Shown here: positions 1-9,412 of the stretch, in pieces | Numbering within the stretch: the first letter of the stretch is position 1 | Layout: every line of letters starts with the position of its first letter | Source of the DNA: Halocynthiibacter sp. SDUM655004 | GTDB taxonomy: Bacteria; Pseudomonadota; Alphaproteobacteria; Rhodobacterales; Rhodobacteraceae | Direction: 5' to 3' | DNA: 64,000 nucleotides | Assembly (NCBI RefSeq): GCF_026015885.1 | Contig: NZ_JAPDUG010000002.1 | Span: 496,001-560,000 of the forward strand | Notes under the pieces: generated by a model | What the model was told of the DNA's origin: nothing | The model's input: only the letters and a program-made list of their open reading frames with translations | Databases searched by the model: none | Position numbers and translations under genes: made by a program

Positions 1-410
1 TCCACGCCCGCGCAGCCGATGAAGATATGGCGCGCATTTTGAGCGAAGAGTACGCAAACGGGTCCTATTCCTGTGTTATGCATTGCTTCTCTAGCTCGGC
101 AGAGCTTGCCCGTGCGGCGATCGATCTTGGGTTTTATCTGTCCATGTCCGGCATTGCGACATTCCCCCGCTCGAGCGAATTGCGCGAGATATTCGCTGCG
201 GCACCCGTTGATCGTATCCTTGTCGAAACCGACGCCCCATATCTTGCCCCACCGCCCCATCGCGGCAAACGAAACGAGCCCGCCTATAGTGCGCTCACTG
301 GCGCTGTTGGCGCGGAGGTATTCGGCTTGTCGGTTGAGGAATTTGCCGCACAAACCGAACAAAACTTCGAGCGGCTATTCACAAAAGCTGCGGAGTGGCG
401 CGCGGCATGA
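1..410 (+). CDS. tatD: TatD family metal-dependent hydrolase, C-terminal part (cut by window edge)
   Basis: This is the 3' end of a TatD-type deoxyribonuclease/amidohydrolase-fold hydrolase. The reading frame is open from base 3, so the start lies outside the window. About 135 residues are visible. They include a HCFSS motif and the VETDAPYLAP segment; the aspartate of that segment is a family metal and active-site residue. TatD proteins are Mg-dependent 3'-5' exonucleases with a TIM-barrel fold, acting in the cytoplasm. The stop codon overlaps the start of the next gene as ATGA, which implies translational coupling. The order tatD then MBL hydrolase (often after metG) is common in alphaproteobacteria; that is general knowledge, not seen here. 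Confidence 0.9.
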   Translation, partial: HARAADEDMARILSEEYANGSYSCVMHCFSSSAELARAAIDLGFYLSMSGIATFPRSSELREIFAAAPVDRILVETDAPYLAPPPHRGKRNEPAYSALTGAVGAEVFGLSVEEFAAQTEQNFERLFTKAAEWRAA

Positions 411-1204
411 GTTATCGCTTCACCATATTGGGCTGTGGCTCTTCTGGTGGTGTGCCACGCCTTGGCGGCAATTGGGGTGAATGCGATCCTGCCAACCCCA
501 AAAACCGTCGCCAACGTTGCTCTATGCTGGTGGAACGTATCGGGCCAAACGGTATCACCCGTGCGCTGATCGATACCTCTCCTGACATGCGCGCGCAGCT
601 ACTTGCCGCAGACGTTGGCACGCTAGACGGCGTGGTGTTCACCCACCAACACGCCGATCACATGCACGGGCTCGATGACATCCGCCAGATCGTTTTCAAC
701 ACCCGCATCCGCATGCCCGTTTGGGCGGATAGCGACACAACAGAGGCGCTTATCTCGCGGTTTGGCTATGCCTTCGTACAGCCCAAAGGTAGCGATTACC
801 CTCCGATTTGCGAACTCAACGCGATTGGAGACGATCCGTTTTCTGTTTCTGGCGCTGGCGGTGAAATTACGTTCCTGCCCCTTCCTGTCATCCACGGACG
901 GATTGATGCGCTTGGCTTCCGCATTGAAGATCTCGCATATATTCCCGATGTGTCCGACATGCCCGAACAAACGTGGGACCGGCTTCAAGGGCTTGAGTTA
1001 TTAGTGCTGGACGCGTTGCGCCGCAAACCACATCCAAGCCATATCCATCTTGAAAAATCGCTTGAATGGATTGCGAAAGTGGCGCCTCAAAACGCGGTGC
1101 TCACGAACATGCACATCGATCTGGACTACGAGACTCTACGCAACGAACTGCCCGAACATATTGCACCCGCCTTTGACGGGATGGTGCTGACTCTGGAGAG
1201 TTAG
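407..1204 (+). CDS. MBL-fold metallo-hydrolase (PhnP-like)
   Basis: This encodes a 265-aa metallo-beta-lactamase-fold hydrolase. The metal-binding signature HQHADHMHGLDD lies near residue 84, and later histidines (VIHGR, NMHID) fit the remaining zinc ligands. An early CGSSGGVPR segment is typical of the PhnP/RNase Z-like branch, whose members are phosphodiesterases. The true substrate is unknown. I chose the ATG at 407 because it overlaps the tatD stop as ATGA and gives the usual N-terminus MSYRFTILG. A GTG at 395 would only add four residues. The next gene starts directly after the stop codon, so tatD, this gene and the permease probably form one transcript. Confidence 0.88.
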   Translation: MSYRFTILGCGSSGGVPRLGGNWGECDPANPKNRRQRCSMLVERIGPNGITRALIDTSPDMRAQLLAADVGTLDGVVFTHQHADHMHGLDDIRQIVFNTRIRMPVWADSDTTEALISRFGYAFVQPKGSDYPPICELNAIGDDPFSVSGAGGEITFLPLPVIHGRIDALGFRIEDLAYIPDVSDMPEQTWDRLQGLELLVLDALRRKPHPSHIHLEKSLEWIAKVAPQNAVLTNMHIDLDYETLRNELPEHIAPAFDGMVLTLES

Positions 1205-2134
1205 GTGCAAGCGGCGCTCCACGTCACCCTCCCCGTCTTCCTGATTATCGGAGCTGGGTATCTCGTTGTTTGGCGCAATCTTTTCTCCGACCGCGATGTC
1301 GACGCCCTGATGACCTTCACCCAGAAGTTCGCAATCCCTTGTTTGCTCTTCTCGGTAATTTCGACTTTGGATCTCGCCGCGACAATCAACTTTGGATTGC
1401 TGGCCAGTTTTTATACCGGCGCGACGGTTAGTTTTTTGGCCGGAATTTACGGAGCGCGTCTATTATTTGGCCGCCCTTGGCAAGATTGCGTAGCTATCGG
1501 ATTTTGCGGGCTGTTCTCCAATCTGGTGCTGCTCGGGCTGCCGATAACCGAGCGAGCCTTTGGGCCAGACTCATTAAGCGCCAACTATGCAATTATCGCG
1601 TTTCACTCCCCGTTTTGCTATGCGGTTGGCATTACAGTCATGGAATTTGTTCGCAACAAAAAGAGCGGTGTGATTTCAACGCTTGGTTCGGTTCTGAAAG
1701 CGATTTTCAGCAATGCCTTGGTCATCGGGATCATGCTCGGTCTCGCGACGAACCTACTTGATATCCCTGTTCCGCGAATGGTCTATGAGGCAACCGATTT
1801 GATCGCGAGAGCCGCCCTTCCCGCCGCGTTGTTCGGCCTTGGCGGCGTTCTGTTTCGTTACAAACCCGAAGGCGATATGCGGGTTATCCTCTATGCGATT
1901 TCTCTATCTCTGGTCCTTCATCCGGCGATCACCTTCACACTTGGAAATTGGTTCGAGCTACCAGACGCAAGCCTGCGTTCCGCCACGTTGGCCGCAGCGA
2001 TGGCACCGGGCGTTAACACCTATATTTTCGCAAACATGTACGGAGTTGCCAAACGGGTGGCGGCTTCGACGGTGCTGATCGCAACGGCGACGTCTATCCT
2101 GACAATCGGCTTCTGGCTTTCTGTATTGCCATAG
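1205..2134 (+). CDS. AEC family transporter (auxin efflux carrier fold)
   Basis: This is a 309-aa, strongly hydrophobic protein with about ten membrane segments in two halves, matching the length and pattern of the AEC family of secondary transporters. Members export or import small organic acids such as malate or malonate; the substrate here cannot be read from sequence. It starts with GTG directly after the stop codon of the hydrolase gene, so it is probably translated by coupling. No ribosome binding site of its own is evident apart from the GGAGAG inside the upstream coding end. Confidence 0.82.
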   Translation: MQAALHVTLPVFLIIGAGYLVVWRNLFSDRDVDALMTFTQKFAIPCLLFSVISTLDLAATINFGLLASFYTGATVSFLAGIYGARLLFGRPWQDCVAIGFCGLFSNLVLLGLPITERAFGPDSLSANYAIIAFHSPFCYAVGITVMEFVRNKKSGVISTLGSVLKAIFSNALVIGIMLGLATNLLDIPVPRMVYEATDLIARAALPAALFGLGGVLFRYKPEGDMRVILYAISLSLVLHPAITFTLGNWFELPDASLRSATLAAAMAPGVNTYIFANMYGVAKRVAASTVLIATATSILTIGFWLSVLP

Positions 2135-2219
2135 CTGTATTTCCGCTGTTCGTTGGTCTAGCCAAACTCTATAATTCGCGAAAACAGCCCCAAAGGGGCC
2201 AAGATCGGAAGCAGATTGA

Positions 2220-3224
2220 ATGACAGGTCGCGCACAACACAGCCAAGATTTCAATATCGTCATTATCGGCCAAAACGGTCGACTTGCTTACGAAGCCCTG
2301 CTGTTTGTGGCAAGTCTGCGCGCCCATTCGCCAGCTTTTACCGGCAGGCTGCTCGTCGCGGAACCCCAAGCCGAAGCTAAATGGAGCGGCACAGACACGC
2401 GCCTGCCGCCACATATCCGCGACGGGCTGGAAGAATACGGCGCAGAGATCATCCCCTTTGTGGCGCACCATTTTGGGGCGGATTACCCCTACGGCAACAA
2501 AATCGAAGCACTACTTGCCATGCCCAAGGGCGAACCCTTCATATTTTTTGATACCGATACGCTGATCACGGGAGAGATCACCGATATCCCCTTCAACTTC
2601 GCCAAACCAAGCGCCTCCATGCAACGCGAGGATACCTGGCCCAAGCAAGAGTTGTACGGCCCCGGATATACTCAAACCTGGAAGTCTCTCTATGACAAGT
2701 TTGGCCTTGATTTTGAGAGCTCGCTTGATCTTACAAAACCCGATGAATTTTGGGAGCGCTACCTCTACTTCAATGCGGGATGGTTCTTTTATGAGTGCCC
2801 GCAACGATTTGGTGCCACGTTTTTGGAATATGCGCTCGCCATTCGGGATGACGCGCCAGAAGAGCTGATCTGCCAACCTCTGGATCCTTGGCTGGACCAG
2901 GTTGCACTTCCTCTTGTCGTTCATGCTTTGGGCGGAGGCCGAAATACGATTCCGCATGGGCTGCTGGATGGCGAGGTATCGTGCCACTATCGATTGATGC
3001 CGCTTCTCTACGCAAGGGAAAGTGATCGCGTAGTTGATCTTCTGGAACAGGTCGCAGCACCAAACAAGCTTAAGAAACGACTAAAACAATATGACCCATT
3101 TAAGCGCATGATTTATCAGGGAAGAGGCCGTAAAGCACGAGCGCTTTTTGATCAGAATAACCTCCCTAAACGTGAAGCAGCCATACGAAATGCGCTCAAG
3201 CGTAACGGCTTTTGGCTTCGATAG
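2220..3224 (+). CDS. Uncharacterised GT-A-like (glycosyltransferase-like) protein
   Basis: This encodes a 334-aa soluble protein with no signal peptide. An early beta strand (FNIVIIGQNG, residues 11-20) and a FFDTDTLI segment with DTD at residues 111-113 resemble the nucleotide- and metal-binding elements of GT-A glycosyltransferases. The C-terminus is basic (KKRLKQYDPFKRM and after). I do not recognise a named family, so the transferase role is inference from the DTD motif and fold-like pattern. It stands alone between the permease (86-bp gap) and metY (82-bp gap), both on the same strand. Alternatives are a lectin-like or sugar-binding protein that has kept the fold. Confidence 0.7.
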   Translation: MTGRAQHSQDFNIVIIGQNGRLAYEALLFVASLRAHSPAFTGRLLVAEPQAEAKWSGTDTRLPPHIRDGLEEYGAEIIPFVAHHFGADYPYGNKIEALLAMPKGEPFIFFDTDTLITGEITDIPFNFAKPSASMQREDTWPKQELYGPGYTQTWKSLYDKFGLDFESSLDLTKPDEFWERYLYFNAGWFFYECPQRFGATFLEYALAIRDDAPEELICQPLDPWLDQVALPLVVHALGGGRNTIPHGLLDGEVSCHYRLMPLLYARESDRVVDLLEQVAAPNKLKKRLKQYDPFKRMIYQGRGRKARALFDQNNLPKREAAIRNALKRNGFWLR

Positions 3225-3306
3225 AAGAACTGCGCTGTGACAATAAAGCGTTGTTGCCGGTAGCGGGAATAGCTTAGGCTCTGGGCATTACAAACCGGAG
3301 GAAATT

Positions 3307-4596
3307 ATGAGCGACGCAAAACAGCTCGGCTTCAACACATTGCAAATTCACGCTGGCGCAACGCCGGACCCTACAACAGGCGCTCGCCAGACGCCCATTT
3401 ACCAATCTACGGCATATGCTTTTCGCGATGCGGAACACGCTGCCAAACTGTTCAATCTTCAAGAAGTCGGGTTCATCTATTCTCGCCTGACCAACCCGAC
3501 CGTTGCTGTACTTGCCGAACGCATTGCCACCCTTGAAGGCGGCGTTGGCGCGGTGTGCTGCTCTTCCGGACACGCGGCGCAAATCATGGCGCTCTTCCCG
3601 CTCATGGGTCCAGGCAAAAACGTTGTTGCCTCAACGCGCCTTTATGGCGGGACAATCACCCAATTCAGCCAAACCATCAAACGTTTCGGCTGGACCGCGA
3701 AGTTTGTTGATTTCGACGACGAGGCCGCAGTTGCGGACGCAATTGACGAGGATACACGTGCTGTCTTCTGCGAAAGTATCGCGAACCCTGGCGGTTACAT
3801 CACTGACATTCCCGCAATCGCCAAAATCGCAGATGCAAAGGGCCTTCCGCTGATTGTCGACAACACTTCGGCAACGCCATACCTCTGTAATCCAATCGAG
3901 CTCGGCGCGACGTTGGTTGTCCATTCGACAACCAAATATCTAACAGGCAACGGTACGGTCACAGGCGGTTGCGTTGTCGACAGCGGCAAGTTCGACTGGT
4001 CAGCGAGCGATAAGTTTCCATCGCTCTCGCAACCGGAACCCGCCTATCACGGATTGGTCTTTCATGAAGCGCTTGGTCCGATGGCGTTCACATTCCACTC
4101 CATTGCAATCGGCCTGCGTGATCTTGGTATGACTATGAACCCGCAAGGCGCACATTACACTTTGATGGGCATCGAAACGCTTTCGCTTCGCATGGAACGT
4201 CATGTCGAAAACGCAATGGAACTGGCAAGCTGGCTTGAGAAAGACCCGCGTGTTGAGGCTGTGACCTACGCTGGGCTCCCTTCTTCGCCTTACAATGATC
4301 GGGTTGCAACGGTTTGTCCGAAGGGCGCCGGGGCGCTGTTCACAGTCGCGCTCAAAGGCGGGTATGACGCCTGCATCAAACTTGTGGACAATCTCGAGAT
4401 ATTCAGCCACGTGGCCAATCTCGGCGATACACGCAGCCTGATTATTCACTCGGCCTCGACTACGCACCGCCAATTGACCGAGGAGCAACAGATCAAAGCT
4501 GGCGCCTCTCCGAACGTGGTTCGGCTGTCTATTGGCATCGAAGATGTAAATGATTTGAAAGCAGACCTTGATCAGGCCCTCGCAAAGGCTCAATAA
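3307..4596 (+). CDS. metY: O-acetylhomoserine sulfhydrylase
   Basis: This encodes a 429-aa PLP enzyme of the Cys/Met metabolism family, the usual length for MetY. The pyridoxal-phosphate lysine is K210 in STTKYLTGNG. Other family marks are YSRLTNPT, SSGHAAQ and VDNTSATPYL. The enzyme makes homocysteine from O-acetylhomoserine and sulfide in the cytoplasm. A GGAGG ribosome binding site lies seven bases before the ATG. It appears monocistronic and is followed by a hairpin at 4612-4636. No SAM-type riboswitch was recognised in the 82-bp leader. Cystathionine gamma-synthase is less likely because of the length and the GNGTVTGG segment. Confidence 0.92.
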   Translation: MSDAKQLGFNTLQIHAGATPDPTTGARQTPIYQSTAYAFRDAEHAAKLFNLQEVGFIYSRLTNPTVAVLAERIATLEGGVGAVCCSSGHAAQIMALFPLMGPGKNVVASTRLYGGTITQFSQTIKRFGWTAKFVDFDDEAAVADAIDEDTRAVFCESIANPGGYITDIPAIAKIADAKGLPLIVDNTSATPYLCNPIELGATLVVHSTTKYLTGNGTVTGGCVVDSGKFDWSASDKFPSLSQPEPAYHGLVFHEALGPMAFTFHSIAIGLRDLGMTMNPQGAHYTLMGIETLSLRMERHVENAMELASWLEKDPRVEAVTYAGLPSSPYNDRVATVCPKGAGALFTVALKGGYDACIKLVDNLEIFSHVANLGDTRSLIIHSASTTHRQLTEEQQIKAGASPNVVRLSIGIEDVNDLKADLDQALAKAQ

Positions 4597-4611
4597 TCAG
4601 AAAATAAAAAT

Positions 4612-4636
4612 GAGTGGGCAATTGATTTGCCCACTC
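4612..4636. terminator. Terminator-like hairpin after metY
   Basis: A perfect 10-bp stem (GAGTGGGCAA with TTGCCCACTC) with a 5-nt loop lies 15 bases after the metY stop. It is flanked by A-rich sequence, so on the plus strand it lacks a good U-tract; the U-rich flank lies on the minus strand. Confidence 0.6.
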
Positions 4637-4738
4637 GATAAAAAAAGCAGTAAAAGTAACGGCAATATACCGCCAGAGGCGCGTGTTTAATCGCCAATCA
4701 GGTGACCAGAACGCCAAAATATGCGATAGATCAGGACA

Positions 4739-7555
4739 ATGAAATCCAGTTTTGCACTTCTATTCTCCCTCGACGGAATCCGACTTTTGTCGCGCGCATC
4801 CGGCGGTTGGCGGAGCGTAGGCGAAACAGATTTCGAGTCTGGCGATCTGAAGGATGCTCTCGCCTATCTTCGCGACAAAGCAAGACGCCTTTCCGCAAAT
4901 GGCGTAACCACCAAACTCGTCATTCCAAACGCTCAAATTCTGTACACGAGCGTCACCGCACCCGGTCCAGATGACGCCTCCCGCGCCGAACAAATTCGCA
5001 GCTCGCTTGAGGGCATGACGCCCTATCCCGTGGACGAACTAACATTTGATTGGCGGGAGAACGGCGACCTCGTGCAGGTTGCTGCTGTAGCAAATGAAAC
5101 GCTCGAAGAGGCAGAGGCTTTTGCCTGTGACCACCGCTTCAATCCGCTGTCATTCGTCGCCATCCCTGAAGAGGGCACATACGAGGGCGAGCCATTCTTC
5201 GGGGCGTCCAAATACTCTGAAACAATCCTTGATGACGGTGACATCGTAGAGCCAGACTCCGAAGCCATCAAAATATTGGACAAAGGAACAGAACAGAACT
5301 TCTGGGCCGATGTGGATGAAACAGAGGAGCCCCTTCTCGTTGATCCAGACACAGATGAGATGGTCGTAGAAGATGCGGCTGATGACGATGAATCGACGTT
5401 GGACGAGGCTCCAGCAAGCGCAGAGGCGCAAGACCAGCCCGAAGATGAAGCACCTTTAGAGAGTGAGGAAGTAAGCACCTTCGATGAACTGGAGGACACT
5501 CAGCCCGAAGACCTTATTGATGAAGTAGCAGATGAGGAAGAGGAAGAGCGCCCCTCAACTAACCTCACCAAAGCGGAAATCGACCTTGAGCAATTCATTT
5601 CAGAGCGCGGCAAATCATCAAACGCTGCGCCCGAGGTTGTCGTTCCGCCGTTACCACCAGAGTTTGCAAACGCAAAAGGAACAACTGCGCTCCCCGATGA
5701 CCTCGCAGAAGTTGCTGCCAAGCAGGATGAAGCAAAAGACTCGCCGTTTAAATCGGTGCGCAACAACGCTCCAAGTCTTGGGCCAGCTCAACGCCCAACA
5801 GAATTGGGAGCGCCACCGAAAGAACTCCGACATATCATAGAAGACACGCAGAAACCTTCGGAGCCTGAAAAGCCCGAAGGAAAAGAGCCTAAGAAGTCCT
5901 CAGAAGACAGCTCGGGCAAGAAATTCGCCACATTGGCTTCGGCGGTTCACTTCGGCAAAAAGTGGCAGGCACAAGAAGATGCCCCAGCGCCCGACACAGA
6001 AGCGGAAACCAGCTCTTCCAATGAAGATATCGGTGCTAAATCTCTAGATGACGCTGATTTAGAGCCGCCAGTTAGTGTCCTAAAGCCCACGATCGTTGTA
6101 AGCGAGACCGGCACACATACAGAAAGCGAAAGTGAAGCAGTCGGTGGAACGGATACTGCCCTCCCAGACACTGCGGCACTTGCGCAGAGCCTTGGCGGAC
6201 ACGCCGATGAGCAAGAGATAACGGAACACGAAGCACAAAGCGCCAATAGCGAGCCAAACAAAAAGCGTCCCCCTGCATTGCTTTGGGGGCTTGTGGCCGC
6301 TTCTGCTCTCATCGCGGCTGGCGCTTTGTGGTTGAACCGAGGCGACGAGATAGCCGCAAGCGATACTGCACCCGAGGGGCTGAGCGAGTTCAACCAAGAT
6401 TTGACGCCACCTACAGATACAGTAGCGCTCGAACTTGACGGCGCAACAGTTGCAACCGAAGGCGAGACACGCCCAACTGTTGAGTCTCAAGTTGCGCAAC
6501 CCGCAACAGAAACGGCGGATACAGATACAGCGCCTCTCGCACCAGAAACAGAGAGCACCTCTGTTGCCGATATAGAAGTTGCGACCGAAGAGCCGACACT
6601 CGCCCAACCTCTCTCACTAAGCGAAGCGCAAGAAGCCTATGCGTCGAGCGGGATTTGGCAACGCGCCGTAAACGATATTCAGCTTCCGGCGAATAACTCC
6701 TTTGACAGCTTCTACGAGCCTTCATTGGATCCGGAGTTTACCGCTCTGGATGCCGTGGCCCTTCCGTCCCCGCTAGAGACAGACGATCTTCCGCTACCGC
6801 CTCTGCCAAGTCCGGCCCCAGCAGGGACGACCTTTGTGCTGGACGAAAACGGATTGGTCACACCAAGCAGCGAAGGCACGATCAACCCCGACGGAATTTT
6901 GGTCATCTCAGGCCCGCCAAGCAAACGCGCTGCAGTGCGCCCTGCGGATGCGCCTCAATCAGTTGTCGCGGAAACCGCGCAACCCGATTTGCCACGACGT
7001 CGCCCTCCCTCGCGTCCGAGCGATTTGGCGGAACTGTTTGAGAAATCACAATACGGTGGCCGAACATTGAGCCAACTGGCGGCGCTAAAGCCGGTTGCGC
7101 GCCCTGAGTCAGAGCAAATCGCAGCAGCAATAGCCAGCGCATCCACAGCGGTATCTACTTCACCACTCGCTGTAGCAACCTCACCCGCGCCACTTAGTCG
7201 TCCGAAAGATTTTGCGGCGTTGGTCGAGAAAGCCAAAGCAGACCCTGCAAATATCGCACAAAAACAGCGCGTTGCCGTTCAAACGAAAAGCGCACCAGTC
7301 ATTCCGACCCGCGCGAACGTAGCCAAAGCAGCAACCCAGAAAAAGGCGATCAATACGCGTAAAGTTGCGCTTATCGGGGTCTTTGGAACCACGAGCAAAC
7401 GCACTGCTCTAGTGCGCCTTCCGACAGGAAAATACGTGAATGTAGAGATCGGGGATCGCGTGGATGGCGGCAAGGTTGCCGCGATCGGCGCAGACGAACT
7501 GCGTTACGTTAAAGGCGGACGTAATATTATTCTTAGAATGCCGCCGCGCGGATAA
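4739..7555 (+). CDS. Large acidic single-pass membrane protein with PilM/GspL-like head and PilP/GspC-like tail
   Basis: This encodes a 938-aa protein of unknown function. Residues 1-145 look like the actin-like N-terminal part of PilM/GspL proteins (VIPNAQILYTSV, then a segment pairing conserved P-Y-P-V with later VQVAAVAN). Residues 160-510 are low-complexity and very acidic, rich in D, E, S and P. One membrane helix follows at about 512-531 (LLWGLVAASALIAAGALWL) after a KKR stop-transfer signal. A proline- and alanine-rich linker then leads to a compact C-terminal domain at 874-938 (VALIGVFGTTSKRTALVRLP, then a glycine-rich end), which resembles the periplasmic PilP/GspC homology region. 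This implies a cytoplasmic head, inner-membrane anchor and periplasmic tip. AGGA lies before the ATG. No other secretion or type IV pilus gene is nearby. Confidence 0.75.
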   Translation: MKSSFALLFSLDGIRLLSRASGGWRSVGETDFESGDLKDALAYLRDKARRLSANGVTTKLVIPNAQILYTSVTAPGPDDASRAEQIRSSLEGMTPYPVDELTFDWRENGDLVQVAAVANETLEEAEAFACDHRFNPLSFVAIPEEGTYEGEPFFGASKYSETILDDGDIVEPDSEAIKILDKGTEQNFWADVDETEEPLLVDPDTDEMVVEDAADDDESTLDEAPASAEAQDQPEDEAPLESEEVSTFDELEDTQPEDLIDEVADEEEEERPSTNLTKAEIDLEQFISERGKSSNAAPEVVVPPLPPEFANAKGTTALPDDLAEVAAKQDEAKDSPFKSVRNNAPSLGPAQRPTELGAPPKELRHIIEDTQKPSEPEKPEGKEPKKSSEDSSGKKFATLASAVHFGKKWQAQEDAPAPDTEAETSSSNEDIGAKSLDDADLEPPVSVLKPTIVVSETGTHTESESEAVGGTDTALPDTAALAQSLGGHADEQEITEHEAQSANSEPNKKRPPALLWGLVAASALIAAGALWLNRGDEIAASDTAPEGLSEFNQDLTPPTDTVALELDGATVATEGETRPTVESQVAQPATETADTDTAPLAPETESTSVADIEVATEEPTLAQPLSLSEAQEAYASSGIWQRAVNDIQLPANNSFDSFYEPSLDPEFTALDAVALPSPLETDDLPLPPLPSPAPAGTTFVLDENGLVTPSSEGTINPDGILVISGPPSKRAAVRPADAPQSVVAETAQPDLPRRRPPSRPSDLAELFEKSQYGGRTLSQLAALKPVARPESEQIAAAIASASTAVSTSPLAVATSPAPLSRPKDFAALVEKAKADPANIAQKQRVAVQTKSAPVIPTRANVAKAATQKKAINTRKVALIGVFGTTSKRTALVRLPTGKYVNVEIGDRVDGGKVAAIGADELRYVKGGRNIILRMPPRG

Positions 7556-7605
7556 ACACGATGCCTCTCGCGCGACGGCTGCCGTTGCCGGCTTATTGAT
7601 GTGGC

Positions 7606-8712
7606 CTATTCGGCGGCCACATCCCCTCCCAACTCGCCGTTATCAATCTGCTCTTGTTCGATGGATTCAAACAGCGCTTTGAAGTTTCCTTCGCCGAAAC
7701 CATCATCCCCTTTACGCTGAATAAATTCAAAGAAGATCGGGCCGATAACGGTTTTTGAGAAAATTTGCAGCAAGATTTTGGTTTCTCCGCCGTCCACGAC
7801 GCCTTCGCCATCAATCAGGATGCCGTGTTTTTTCATCCGTTCGATCGGTTCATCGTGGCCAACAACACGCTCTTTGGAGAGCTTATAATAAGTATCTGGC
7901 GGGCCTGGCATGAATTTTAGGCCGTTTTCAGCAATCTGATCGGTCGCGGCATAGATATCCTCGCTCCCTACCGCGATATGCTGAATGCCTTCGCCGTTGT
8001 AGCGCTTGAGGTAAGCGACAATCTGGCCGGTCTCTCCGCGATCTTCGTTGATTGGAATACGAATGCGGCCACATGGCGAAGTCAGTGCGCGGCTCAAGAG
8101 ACCTGTATATTTCCCTTCAATGTCAAAGAACCGGATCTGCTTGAACCCGAAAATGTTACCGTAGAAGTCAAACCAGACATCCATATTTCCCTTGTGGACG
8201 TTGTGAGTCAGGTGATCGAGATAATAGAAACCGACGCCTTCAACAGGTTCGGTCTTGTGGAAAACAAACTCCTCATAAGCCGAGCCATATGGGCCATAGG
8301 CATCAATGAAATAGATCAAAGAGCCGCCAATTCCGACAATCGCTGGCACATCCAAAGCTTTGGTTGGCCCCTCAAACGGCGTCGCACCCTTTGAAACGGC
8401 ATGCGCGAACGCTTTGTCCGCATCGACAACGCGCCATCCCATCGAGGCCGCACAGGGGCCATGCTCTTTCACAAACTCCATCGCCATGCTTCCAGGCTCG
8501 GCGTTGATGATGTAGGTGATATCGCCCTGCTGCCAAAGTTCGATTGCTTTTTCTTTGTGGGTCGCGGTGTGTTCGTAGCCCATGCGCTTAAAAAGATCTC
8601 GAAGCTCTTGCGGGTTCTCGTGAGCGAACTCAACGAATTCGAATCCGTCCGTGCCTGCTGGGTTTTCTTCAGTAATGCCTTGGCGTGGGGAATTGTGGGG
8701 GAATGGTCCCAT
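7606..8712 (-). CDS. hpd: 4-hydroxyphenylpyruvate dioxygenase
   Basis: This 368-aa enzyme converts 4-hydroxyphenylpyruvate to homogentisate, the second step of tyrosine breakdown. It needs Fe(II) and O2. The expected metal ligands are present: a histidine in YLDHLTHNV, one in IQHIAVGS, and a glutamate in IFFEFIQRKGD near the C-terminus. The RIPINE segment is also typical. I chose the ATG at 8712 because an AGGAG lies eight bases upstream; longer open frame upstream has no family match. It is divergent from an Lrp/AsnC regulator across a 116-bp shared region, so that regulator probably controls it. A 9-bp hairpin (7598-7623) overlaps its 3' end. Confidence 0.95.
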   Translation of the reverse strand: MGPFPHNSPRQGITEENPAGTDGFEFVEFAHENPQELRDLFKRMGYEHTATHKEKAIELWQQGDITYIINAEPGSMAMEFVKEHGPCAASMGWRVVDADKAFAHAVSKGATPFEGPTKALDVPAIVGIGGSLIYFIDAYGPYGSAYEEFVFHKTEPVEGVGFYYLDHLTHNVHKGNMDVWFDFYGNIFGFKQIRFFDIEGKYTGLLSRALTSPCGRIRIPINEDRGETGQIVAYLKRYNGEGIQHIAVGSEDIYAATDQIAENGLKFMPGPPDTYYKLSKERVVGHDEPIERMKKHGILIDGEGVVDGGETKILLQIFSKTVIGPIFFEFIQRKGDDGFGEGNFKALFESIEQEQIDNGELGGDVAAE

Positions 8713-8828
8713 GTTTGGTATCTCCTGTTCGCGTTGGCTATTTATATCGCGCCAAAGATGCGTGCTGTACGCGTATTTAAGGCTAAGAACTGTTGAAATG
8801 CACAATACTTGCGCTTAATCTCACATTT

Positions 8829-9302
8829 ATGCAAAAGACGCGCCCCGAACTCGACAGAATTGATCGTGATCTCCTCGCCGCACTTCAGCATGACGCGCGA
8901 CTGACTGCACAGGAACTGGGTGAAAAACTTGGGCTTAGCAGCAGTCAGGTCGGCCGACGTCGCCAGCGGCTTGAAAACGAAGGGATCATCGACCACTACA
9001 GCGCGCGGCTAAACCCGAATGCGCTTGGTTTGACCGTGCAGGCCTTTGTTGAGGTCACAATGGCCAATCACGGGGCCCAAAACGCATCGGAATTTATGCG
9101 GCTTATTGGAACGCGACCAGAGGTAACATCTGCGTGGACGATGACGGGAGCCGCCGACTATATGCTGCGTTGCTATTGTGAAGATCTCGCTGCCCTAAAC
9201 AGGCTCATTCAGGACGTGCTGCTTCCACACCCATCAATCGCACGTGTTCAAAGCCAGATTGTAATGGATCAGTTCAAGACGGACGCGCCGCTTCCTCTTT
9301 AA
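8829..9302 (+). CDS. Lrp/AsnC family transcriptional regulator
   Basis: This encodes a 157-aa regulator. An N-terminal winged helix-turn-helix (LDRIDRDLLAALQHDARLT, then LGLSSSQVGRRRQRLE) is followed by the Lrp ligand-binding RAM domain, ending with VQSQIVMDQFK. Such proteins sense amino acids and related small molecules. Its position, divergent from hpd with a shared 116-bp promoter region, suggests control of tyrosine or phenylalanine degradation; that is inference. The ATG at 8829 gives the normal N-terminus. An upstream TTG at 8793 is possible but would add residues unlike the family. No strong ribosome binding site is visible. Confidence 0.88.
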   Translation: MQKTRPELDRIDRDLLAALQHDARLTAQELGEKLGLSSSQVGRRRQRLENEGIIDHYSARLNPNALGLTVQAFVEVTMANHGAQNASEFMRLIGTRPEVTSAWTMTGAADYMLRCYCEDLAALNRLIQDVLLPHPSIARVQSQIVMDQFKTDAPLPL

Positions 9303-9412
9303 CGCCCCAAGAAGCCAAACTCACGTTTCACAAATTCGGCAGCAACGAAAATCCCCCTTCCCTGTCAGCGAACAACCTGAAACAATATAGTTTTAAAGAA
9401 CCGCGAATACCT

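Noticed and set aside
3225-3306. SAM-responsive riboswitch upstream of metY
   Set aside because: The 82-bp leader shows no convincing SAM-II or SAM/SAH pattern.
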